A DNA stretch of 11,371 bases from a bacterium (lineage in GTDB: Bacteria > Patescibacteria > Dojkabacteria > JAKAPS01 > JAJZLI01), in contig JAJZDR010000023.1 of assembly GCA_021805885.1 (NCBI GenBank), positions 1 through 11,371 of the forward strand, read 5' to 3'. The translations under genes were made by a program, and so were the position numbers. The notes below the pieces were generated by a model that was not told where the DNA came from, made no database searches, and saw only the letters and a program-made list of their open reading frames with translations. Of the stretch, positions 6,662 to 11,371 are shown piece by piece (within the stretch, counting starts at the first letter, position 1; every line of letters starts with the position of its first letter).

Positions 6662-8014
6662 ATGGATAATATAGTATCTTTAGCAAAAAGAAGAGGTTTC
6701 ATGTTTCCCTCATCTCAAATATATGGTGGTTTAGCTAATTCTTGGGACTATGGTCCACTTGGTACTGTACTAAAAAACAATATAAAAACTGAATGGATTA
6801 AATTTTTTGTAACATCCAAAGATGATATGCTACTTCTTGATACATCTATTATTTTAAATAAAAAAGTATGGGAGGCAAGTGGTCATGAAGAGCATTTTCA
6901 TGACCCTTTAGTGGATTGTCTGTCTTGTAAAAGGAGATTTAGGGCGGATCAAGTTATAGAAAATAGGCTTCAAATAAAAGTTGATGGCATGAGTAATGAG
7001 GATATGAGCAAGCTAATTGTTGATAATAATATAGTTTGTGAAATTTGTTCTGGAAAATTAACAGAAGTTCGAAATTTTAATATGATGTTTAAGACATATC
7101 TTGGATCATTAGATGATGAGGTTAATAAAACATATTTAAGACCGGAGACTGCTCAAGGAATTTTCATAAATTTTAATAATATTGTACAGACACAAAGAGT
7201 AAAGTTACCATTTGGTGTGGCACAAATAGGAAAGGGTTTTAGAAACGAGATAACTGCCGGTAATTTTATTTTTAGAACCTTAGAATTTGAAATGATGGAA
7301 ATTGAATATTTTTCTAAACTTCAAGATTCAAAAGATATCTTTGACAAATTACTAGAGGATATTAAAGAATGGTATAGATATATTGGCATATCTAAGGAAA
7401 ATTTAAAATATGTGGAAATTGATGAAAAAGCAAGAGCTCATTATTCTAAAAGAACAGTAGATATATATTTCAATTTTCCTTTTGGTTTTAAAGAATTATC
7501 TGGTATTGCAGATAGGGGGAGCTATGACCTTTTAAAACATACTGAATATTCAGGGGAAGATCTTTCTTTGTTTGATGAGGATACAAAATCAAGAATAGTC
7601 CCTAATGTTATAGAGCCTTCTTTTGGACTAGATAGACTCATACTGGCTTTACTTTGTAATGGTTACAATGAAGAAGAAGTGAATGGTAGAAAGAGGGTGT
7701 TTTTAAAACTATCACACAGAATATCTCCATATCAGTTAGGAGTATTTCCTCTTCTAAAGGATGGAAAAGTAGATAAGTTGTCTTTAGAGCTTTATAACCA
7801 ATTGCGTTTTAAATATAGGGTTTCTTATGATGATTCAGGGTCCATTGGAAAAAGGTACAGAAGACAGGATGAGATAGGAACACCAAAATGTATAACATTT
7901 GATAAAGAAACTTTGAATGATAGTATGGTCACCGTAAGAGATAGGGATACAACACTGCAAGAAAGGATAAAAATAAAGGATATAGATTCATATCTAAACT
8001 CATGTTTTACATAA
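6662..8014 (+). CDS. glyQS: Glycyl-tRNA synthetase, dimeric eukaryote/archaea-like type
   Basis: A class II aminoacyl-tRNA synthetase that charges tRNA-Gly with glycine using ATP. The 450-residue single chain is the alpha2 type. It opens with LAKRRGFMFPSSQIYGGL, which supports ATG 6662 over an in-frame TTG at 6617 that lies upstream of the predicted transcription start. Two CxxC pairs (C86/C89 in CLSCKRRF and C126/C129 in CEIC) form a likely zinc-binding insertion. Class II motif 2 is FRNEITAGNFIFRTLEFEMM, with LRPETAQGIF before it; motif 3 is EPSFGLDRLILALL. The C-terminal anticodon-binding domain includes GSIGKRYRRQDEIGTP and ends shortly after TVRDRDT. No catalytic residue appears to be missing. 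It overlaps rsmI by 13 bases and has its own promoter. Confidence 0.96.
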   Translation: MDNIVSLAKRRGFMFPSSQIYGGLANSWDYGPLGTVLKNNIKTEWIKFFVTSKDDMLLLDTSIILNKKVWEASGHEEHFHDPLVDCLSCKRRFRADQVIENRLQIKVDGMSNEDMSKLIVDNNIVCEICSGKLTEVRNFNMMFKTYLGSLDDEVNKTYLRPETAQGIFINFNNIVQTQRVKLPFGVAQIGKGFRNEITAGNFIFRTLEFEMMEIEYFSKLQDSKDIFDKLLEDIKEWYRYIGISKENLKYVEIDEKARAHYSKRTVDIYFNFPFGFKELSGIADRGSYDLLKHTEYSGEDLSLFDEDTKSRIVPNVIEPSFGLDRLILALLCNGYNEEEVNGRKRVFLKLSHRISPYQLGVFPLLKDGKVDKLSLELYNQLRFKYRVSYDDSGSIGKRYRRQDEIGTPKCITFDKETLNDSMVTVRDRDTTLQERIKIKDIDSYLNSCFT

Positions 8015-8664
8015 TCCCTACACCAATTGGAAATTTAAAGGATATAACTGATAGAGCTAAGGAAGTATTAAAATCTTTAGATATTCTATATTGTGAAAAC
8101 CCACAAAGAACTAATCTAATGTTAAAAAGTTATGGTATCAGTATAGATAAGTTAAGACGGTACACAGAGCATAACGAAGAGAGACTTATTCAAGATATTA
8201 TAGAGGAGATTAAACTTTTGAAAAATGTAGGTATTGTATCAGATGCCGGTATGCCAGTAATTTCAGATCCTGGGTACAAACTAATTCGTGAGCTTAAAAA
8301 ACAAGATATAAAATACGAAGTTTTACCTGGAGCATCAAGTATATTACCAGCATTAATTTATTCTGGCCTTCCTACTGACAAATTTATATTTTTAGGATTC
8401 CTGTCAAAAAAAGAAAATAAATTAGTTAGCCTTATTGATCAATACAAAGGTATCACATGTATATGTTTTGAATCTCCTCACAGAATACTCAAAACATTAT
8501 CAATTTTGAAAAAGAATTTTCCAAACCTGCAAATATCTGTGGCTAGAGAAATCTCTAAAATACATGAAGATATAGAGAGTGGGGATATCAACCAGGTATA
8601 TGAGTACTATAAAGAAAAAGCTTATATAAAAGGAGAAATAACGATGGTGTTTTATATGAAATAA
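8002..8664 (+). CDS. rsmI: 16S rRNA 2'-O-ribose methyltransferase RsmI
   Basis: RsmI methylates the ribose of C1402 in the ribosomal decoding centre using S-adenosylmethionine. The 220-residue protein has the tetrapyrrole-methylase-type fold with TPIGNL (7-12), VSDAGMPVISDPG (79-91), PGASS (109-113), the GLPTDKF-type segment, ESPHR (157-161) and the ARE...GEITMV ending. It lacks the C-terminal extension of E. coli RsmI. The usually conserved EDTR(H/V)T motif after the first helix reads ENPQRT here (residues 32-37), and PGPSA reads PGASS. The gene starts inside glyQS (13-base overlap) with no Shine-Dalgarno, so it is co-transcribed and probably coupled. Its last 33 coding bases and 4 bases past the stop are duplicated 989 bases downstream. 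Confidence 0.93.
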   Translation: MFYIIPTPIGNLKDITDRAKEVLKSLDILYCENPQRTNLMLKSYGISIDKLRRYTEHNEERLIQDIIEEIKLLKNVGIVSDAGMPVISDPGYKLIRELKKQDIKYEVLPGASSILPALIYSGLPTDKFIFLGFLSKKENKLVSLIDQYKGITCICFESPHRILKTLSILKKNFPNLQISVAREISKIHEDIESGDINQVYEYYKEKAYIKGEITMVFYMK

Positions 8665-8668
8665 GCTT
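8632..8668 (+). repeat. Left copy of the rsmI-tail direct repeat
   Basis: These 37 bases (the end of rsmI from GGAGAAATAAC through the stop to AAGCTT) match 9621-9657 at 34 of 37 positions. After a 9-base difference the similarity resumes for about 20 more bases (ATTAGAG...AATGTTA, from 8678 and from 9658). The repeats flank the RHH/PIN pair in direct orientation, 989 bases apart. Confidence 0.85.
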
Positions 8669-8678
8669 TCAAGAATGA

Positions 8679-8834
8679 TTAGAGGGACAATGTTATAAAA
8701 AACATATATCAAAAAGTTATAGGGAAAAATATATACTAAATAATGAAGGAATTACAATTACAAAAAATTGAAAACTTTTAACAAAATTAGATATAGGAGG
8801 AGTAGATTTAATACAAGATCATAATAATGAATAG
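8679..8834 (+). pseudogene. Possible decayed coding remnant between rsmI and the toxin-antitoxin pair
   Basis: One frame reads as plausible protein for 51 codons with a single in-frame TGA at 8769-8771, ending at TAG 8832-8834. It includes EKYILNNEGITITKN before the TGA and KLLTKLDIGGVDLIQDHNNE after it. It has no start or promoter, and I do not recognise the family. A one-base change (GGA to TGA) would account for the stop. In DNA this AT-rich, a frame this open can arise by chance, so confidence is low. Confidence 0.25.
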
Positions 8835-8847
8835 ATAACCAATAATA

Positions 8848-8868
8848 TATGTCGTATCTTGACATACG
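8848..8868. promoter_or_regulatory. Candidate operator: two overlapping inverted repeats over the -35 box
   Basis: TATGTC (8848-8853) and GACATA (8861-8866) form a perfect 6-bp inverted repeat, while CGTAT (8853-8857) and ATACG (8864-8868) form a perfect 5-bp one. Both cover the TTGACA of the antitoxin promoter. Ribbon-helix-helix antitoxins usually bind short palindromes at their own promoter, so autoregulation is a reasonable inference. Confidence 0.5.
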
Positions 8869-8887
8869 CTATACATTTATATATCAT
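8859..8887 (+). promoter_or_regulatory. Promoter of the RHH/PIN toxin-antitoxin operon
   Basis: A consensus TTGACA (8859-8864), 17-base spacer and TATCAT (8882-8887). Exactly six bases separate the -10 from ATG 8894, so the mRNA is predicted to be leaderless. This also fixes the antitoxin start at 8894 rather than the in-frame ATG at 8849, which lies upstream of the promoter. Confidence 0.75.
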
Positions 8888-8893
8888 ATAGAT

Positions 8894-9136
8894 ATGGTAA
8901 AAAGTCAAATATATTTAGAACCACAACAAGTAAATTTTTTAAGACAGGTAGCTCGCCAAAAAAAATCTACCATGTCTGATATAATTCGTGATCTTATTAA
9001 TGAAAAGATACCCAATAGTCAGATGCAAAAAAATTCTGGTCAGTGGGCATTGGAACTAGCTTTAAAAGCAGAAAAGATGAAAGTAAAAGGACCTCCAGAT
9101 TTAGCTACTAATCCTGATAAATATCTTTATATATAA
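8894..9136 (+). CDS. Ribbon-helix-helix antitoxin of a type II toxin-antitoxin pair
   Basis: An 80-residue protein. The N-terminus (VKSQIYLEPQQVNFLRQVAR, then KKSTMSDIIRDLINEKI) has the pattern of an RHH DNA-binding domain: a short beta strand with alternating residues, helix, turn, and a second helix with the usual S-x-S/D-x-I-R. The C-terminal part (WALELALKAEKMKVKGPPDL, then ATNPDKYLY) matches the flexible tail by which this class wraps the PIN toxin. It would neutralise the toxin and repress its own promoter at the inverted repeats just upstream. Start chosen from the promoter; no leader and no Shine-Dalgarno. The toxin gene begins 2 bases after its stop. Confidence 0.85.
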   Translation: MVKSQIYLEPQQVNFLRQVARQKKSTMSDIIRDLINEKIPNSQMQKNSGQWALELALKAEKMKVKGPPDLATNPDKYLYI

Positions 9137-9138
9137 AG

Positions 9139-9564
9139 ATGAACATACTGACAGATTCAAATTACTTCTATGCCTTACTTAATCCTTTTGATTCTCTCCA
9201 TGAAAAGGCCATTTATCTTAGTCAAAAAATAAAAGAGGATAATGCGACTCTTTTTGTTAATGAATATATCATATTAGAAACTCTTACAATCATTTCTCAG
9301 AGGATAAATAAACAACTGGCAATTGATTTAGGAAACAGTTTTTTAAAAGAAGATGGGGTATCTCTTATTTATGTAAATGAGAAAATCTTTCAGAATACAT
9401 GGAAGATTTTTAAACAAAATATCAATAAGGACATGAGTTTTGCTGACTGTTCACTTATTGCCACTATTCAAGATAGACCAATAGATGCTTTGCTAACCTT
9501 TGACCTTACCGATTTTAAACAGCTACAAATTCCTTATCATTTTAACCTCTATTACAAAGGATAG
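9139..9564 (+). CDS. PIN-domain ribonuclease toxin (VapC-like)
   Basis: A 141-residue PIN-domain protein, expected to be a Mg2+-dependent RNase that cleaves tRNA or other RNA when freed from its antitoxin. Visible acidic residues fit the PIN active site: D6 in MNILTDSNYFYALL, E47 (or E42) in NEYIILETLT, D103 in MSFADCSLIA, and D122 or D125 in LLTFDLTDF. Length is typical. It follows the antitoxin by 2 bases without a Shine-Dalgarno and is surely in the same operon. A fragment resembling the end of rsmI begins within a few bases of its stop, so the toxin gene marks the right side of the islet. The RNA target is unknown. Confidence 0.88.
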   Translation: MNILTDSNYFYALLNPFDSLHEKAIYLSQKIKEDNATLFVNEYIILETLTIISQRINKQLAIDLGNSFLKEDGVSLIYVNEKIFQNTWKIFKQNINKDMSFADCSLIATIQDRPIDALLTFDLTDFKQLQIPYHFNLYYKG

Positions 9565-9584
9565 ATATTCTAAGAACAAAATCT

Positions 9585-9653
9585 CTTGCAGGAATTTCTA
9601 TAAGACAGGTTATACTTGATGGAGAAATAACAATGGTGTTTTATACAAAATAA
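9585..9653 (+). pseudogene. rsmI: Fragment of the rsmI 3' end downstream of the PIN toxin
   Basis: In frame with the repeat, bases 9621-9653 read GEITMVFYTK and stop, against GEITMVFYMK in the intact gene. Upstream, 9585-9620 read LAGISIRQVILD, which may correspond to LQISVAREI of RsmI with an internal deletion, but this part is weak. No start codon or ribosome site belongs to it. It is best read as the leftover tail of an older or duplicated rsmI. Confidence 0.55.
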
Positions 9654-9657
9654 GCTT
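9621..9657 (+). repeat. Right copy of the rsmI-tail direct repeat
   Basis: Matches 8632-8668 at 34 of 37 bases. Differences are at repeat positions 12, 26 and 27; one of the resulting codon changes is Met to Thr. Similarity continues after a 9-base gap into ATTAGAG and AATGTTA. The spacing to the left copy encloses the whole toxin-antitoxin operon and its promoter. Confidence 0.85.
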
Positions 9658-9901
9658 ATTAGAGTGGAAATGTTAATGGTAAAATTTCAATCTTAATTAA
9701 TGCTATTACACTGATAATTATTGAGACAAGAACTTCTAGAAATATTGATCTATATATTATGTCATGCCTTTTTATAGATATGCTCCAATATAAATGTTCC
9801 AATAATCATGATTCCTAACATATAAGAAAGTACAAAAATAATAGATCAATTCTTAGAGTAAATGAAACATTCAATAATTAAGAGATGTATATATCTTAAG
9901 T

Positions 9902-10720
9902 ATGAATAAGTATTTAAGGGAATATATAAAGTTATCTAAATACATGTTTCTAGATGAAGTTATAGAAAACAATAATTTTTCTATCTGTTTTTCTAAAGCT
10001 GATAATAGAGTTTTCTGGAATGGTATTTTTAATATAAACATTTTTTATCTTGAGACACATCTTTTATATATAGAAGATCTTTTTTCCAACAGATCTCTCA
10101 GAACTTCATTTTTTGTAGATATAGAAAATAAAAATATAATTAACTTTCTGTTATCCAAGGATTATAAAATACAAAAAACTGATTACTGGATGATAAAGAA
10201 GATACAGAATAAATATAAATTTGAACTTCAGAGAGGTATTAAAATAGTAAAAGTAAATAATGAGACTTCAGTTAACGATTTTATAAGTATATTTTTAAGT
10301 ACATGGGAAGATCCTAATCTTACATTTTCCAGAACAATTAAAGAAAAATTATTAAAAAAAGATTTTCTGAAATATAGTAGTGCATATATTCTTTATTATA
10401 AAAATATTCCAGCAAGTGCATTAGGATATATAGAAGATGGGAATACTGGAATATTACATAGTGTTGCAACAGTTCCTAGATTTAGACAAAGAGGTTTTGG
10501 AACTATTCTTTGTAAATATACTCTTAATAGGGTAACCTCACAAGAGGTAATATTACGTTCTGAAATAAATGGAGATGGAATTTCTATCTATCAAAAATTG
10601 GGATTTAGTGAACTTGGTAAAACATATATTATCTCAAAATTTCAATATTCAGATTTTATTATTTTTCAGAAATTAAAAAAATTGAAATATGTTTTTTTTA
10701 AAGTCCTTTTCTATAAATAA
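9902..10720 (+). CDS. GNAT-family N-acetyltransferase-like protein with an uncharacterised N-terminal half
   Basis: A 272-residue protein. The C-terminal half is a GNAT domain: motif A is GILHSVATVPRFRQRGFGTI, with the acetyl-CoA pyrophosphate-binding R-x-x-G-x-G at 195-200, and motif B is ISIYQKLGFSELGKTYI (227-243). Residues 1 to about 110 look like a diverged second GNAT-like or substrate-binding domain (FFVDIENKNIINFLLSKDYK is reminiscent of a motif B tail), but this is weak. The basic, aromatic C-terminal tail (LKKLKYVFFKVLFYK) is unusual. The acceptor is unknown. ATG 9902 has no Shine-Dalgarno; a run TGTATATATC at 9886-9895 could be a -10 region placing transcription near the ATG, but without a -35. 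It stands alone, after the toxin-antitoxin islet. Confidence 0.75.
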   Translation: MNKYLREYIKLSKYMFLDEVIENNNFSICFSKADNRVFWNGIFNINIFYLETHLLYIEDLFSNRSLRTSFFVDIENKNIINFLLSKDYKIQKTDYWMIKKIQNKYKFELQRGIKIVKVNNETSVNDFISIFLSTWEDPNLTFSRTIKEKLLKKDFLKYSSAYILYYKNIPASALGYIEDGNTGILHSVATVPRFRQRGFGTILCKYTLNRVTSQEVILRSEINGDGISIYQKLGFSELGKTYIISKFQYSDFIIFQKLKKLKYVFFKVLFYK

Positions 10721-10806
10721 CTTTAGCACTGTGTTCTCTTTTATACGGCTTAATTATATAATTTCATCTCCCATGAAAGTCTTGATGTCCGATGTTTAGG
10801 CAGTTT

Positions 10807-10992
10807 CTAGTTGGTGTTAATATCTTTTAATACCAAATAAAAAGATCCAAACAACAAAATAAATACAAAAATATCATATATAAGATGAATTTTTAAAAAT
10901 CTGAAAAGATATTTGATATTACTCTTTGAGATGTCCTTGAAAATAACTTTATAAAAATTACTGATGAAGGATTTAATCGACTGAATATTCAA
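10807..10992 (-). CDS. Doubtful small single-pass membrane protein
   Basis: The only possible start is TTG at 10992. The 61-residue product has a basic, helical N-terminal half (SFISNFYKVIFKDISKSN) and one hydrophobic segment near the C-terminus (HLIYDIFVFILLFGSFYLVL). It runs opposite to all other genes, has no ATG, no ribosome site and no convincing promoter, and I recognise no family. It could be a real small membrane protein, part of a decayed gene, or chance. Confidence 0.22.
   Translation of the reverse strand: MNIQSIKSFISNFYKVIFKDISKSNIKYLFRFLKIHLIYDIFVFILLFGSFYLVLKDINTN
10811..10836. repeat. Inverted repeat with 10-bp arms
   Basis: TTGGTGTTAA (10811-10820) and TTAATACCAA (10827-10836) can form a 10-bp stem with one G-T pair and a 6-base loop. 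No T-tract follows on either strand, so it is not a classical terminator. It lies at the 3' end of the doubtful minus-strand frame. Confidence 0.5.
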
Positions 10993-11011
10993 ATAGATAA
11001 CTTTTATGTTT

Positions 11012-11035
11012 ATTGTAACTGTGAATCGTTACAAT
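11012..11035. promoter_or_regulatory. Perfect 8-bp inverted repeat, possible operator
   Basis: ATTGTAAC (11012-11019) and GTTACAAT (11028-11035) are exact reverse complements separated by 8 bases (TGTGAATC). The size and spacing fit a binding site for a dimeric regulator, about 30 bases upstream of the candidate promoter at 11066. No T-tract follows, arguing against a terminator. Confidence 0.4.
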
Positions 11036-11065
11036 TAGGTCCATTTAGTATTTAAAAAATGTTAA

Positions 11066-11074
11066 TGATATAAT
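11066..11074 (+). promoter_or_regulatory. Candidate extended -10 promoter before the last gene
   Basis: TGATATAAT is identical to the element at 86-94. No good -35 is present. Transcription would start near 11081, leaving about 59 bases before ATG 11140. An alternative -10, TATATT at 11127-11132, sits 7 bases before that ATG and would make the message nearly leaderless. Confidence 0.4.
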
Positions 11075-11139
11075 AAATTTTAATAAATATTAAAATATGA
11101 AACTTTTTATACTCTTTAGATGTATATATATTACAGCAT

Positions 11140-11371
11140 ATGAGAATAAATAATAAAAAATATATAATAGGTGTTATTCTAGTAGTAATATTAGTTGTCA
11201 TAGTTTCATTATTAACTAAAAAAACTGCTATTTTAAAACCCCAGACCTCATATTATACGAGCAATGTTTCATCAGCGTATGGGAGTGAAAAAAATAATTC
11301 AGTTGTTACAAAGACAGAGACATATCTAGACACGGTGGTTCTAAAAAAGAATTATGGTCTTCCATTTTTCT
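11140..11371 (+). CDS. N-terminus of a single-pass membrane or secreted protein (partial)
   Basis: The open frame runs off the window end after 77 codons. It begins MRINNKKYIIGVILVVILVV, continuing IVSLLTKK: a short basic head and a hydrophobic helix of about 18 residues, which is a membrane anchor or uncleaved signal sequence, with the rest expected outside the cell. The following segment (SSAYGSEKNNSVVTKTETYL) is polar and rich in Ser, Thr and Asn, typical of an extracytoplasmic linker. No cleavage site or lipobox is evident and I do not recognise the family. ATG 11140 has no Shine-Dalgarno. A candidate promoter lies at 11066 and an inverted repeat at 11012, so it may be independently regulated. 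Confidence 0.7.
   Translation, partial: MRINNKKYIIGVILVVILVVIVSLLTKKTAILKPQTSYYTSNVSSAYGSEKNNSVVTKTETYLDTVVLKKNYGLPFF

Larger units (their letters stand above)
9565..9901. other. Intergenic stretch with rsmI fragment and possible minus-strand coding debris
   Basis: The left part holds the rsmI-tail fragment. Further right, the minus strand has two hydrophobic open stretches in different frames: 9845-9762, containing MLGIMIIGTFILEHIYKK, and 9757-9659, containing IFLEVLVSIIISVIALIKIE. A single frameshift between them would give a two-helix membrane segment. No start or promoter supports it, so it is at most a remnant. No RNA gene or strong terminator was seen. Confidence 0.35.
10721..11139. 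other. Intergenic region of about 420 bases
   Basis: The stretch contains a short minus-strand open frame, two inverted repeats and a candidate + strand promoter, each listed separately. Apart from these I see no tRNA, rRNA, CRISPR repeats or clear terminator with a T-tract. The minus strand of 10721-10806 has short coding-like pieces broken by stops, which suggests a decayed gene. Confidence 0.5.

Noticed and set aside
6640..6669. Nine-codon leader ORF overlapping the glyQS start
   Set aside because: Its ATG lies at or before the predicted transcription start, and such a short frame is expected by chance.
8500..8712. Minus-strand open frame over the end of rsmI
   Set aside because: It is antisense to conserved RsmI motifs; its hydrophobic look comes from A+T-rich codons read backwards.
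9565..9901. Integrase or transposase for the toxin-antitoxin islet
   Set aside because: No recombinase motifs or terminal inverted repeats were found on either strand of the islet or its flanks.
11097..11153. 18-codon ORF overlapping the start of the last gene
   Set aside because: There is no ribosome site or recognisable sequence, and the frame is short enough to be chance.

Overview
The window is AT-rich, tightly packed bacterial DNA with nearly all genes on the + strand, short intergenic gaps and overlapping gene ends. A DUF4012 protein sits beside exopolysaccharide glycosyltransferases, the AbiEii-like and PIN toxin-antitoxin pairs are small, the housekeeping enzymes (RecO, GlyRS, RsmI) are compact and somewhat divergent, and Shine-Dalgarno sequences are almost absent. 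Together these suggest a member of Patescibacteria/CPR. The lineage within that group cannot be fixed from this sequence. TGA acts as a normal stop (for example at 2428-2430 and 6008-6010), so genetic code 11 fits.

Region 1 (1-5660) looks like one operon. After a possible hydrophobic tail of an upstream gene come two tandem paralogous GT4 glycosyltransferases, a polyprenyl-phosphate sugar-1-phosphate transferase, a large membrane-anchored DUF4012 protein, and then recO. The first four would start and extend a lipid-linked glycan and perhaps process or export it at the cell surface. The second glycosyltransferase carries an in-frame, GC-rich insertion made of a 16-bp perfect palindrome followed by 15-bp tandem repeats.

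Region 2 (5660-6576) is a two-gene module with its own promoter: a small antitoxin-like protein overlapping an AbiEii-type nucleotidyltransferase. Region 3 (6600-8664) is glyQS-rsmI, with overlapping genes behind a good sigma70-like promoter.

Region 4 (8665-9901) is a small accessory islet: a ribbon-helix-helix antitoxin and PIN toxin, with a consensus promoter and overlapping inverted repeats. It is bracketed by two copies of the rsmI 3' end, one inside the intact gene and one a fragment after the toxin. This suggests insertion at, or duplication of, the rsmI tail. The flanking DNA looks like decayed coding sequence.

Region 5 (9902-11371) holds a GNAT-like acetyltransferase, about 420 bp of mostly non-coding or decayed DNA with two inverted repeats and a possible promoter, and the start of a single-pass membrane or secreted protein cut by the window end.

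A recurring pattern is a -10 box (extended TGnTATAAT at two of three sites) followed by exactly six bases and then ATG, at 101, 5702 and 8894. This implies leaderless mRNAs.
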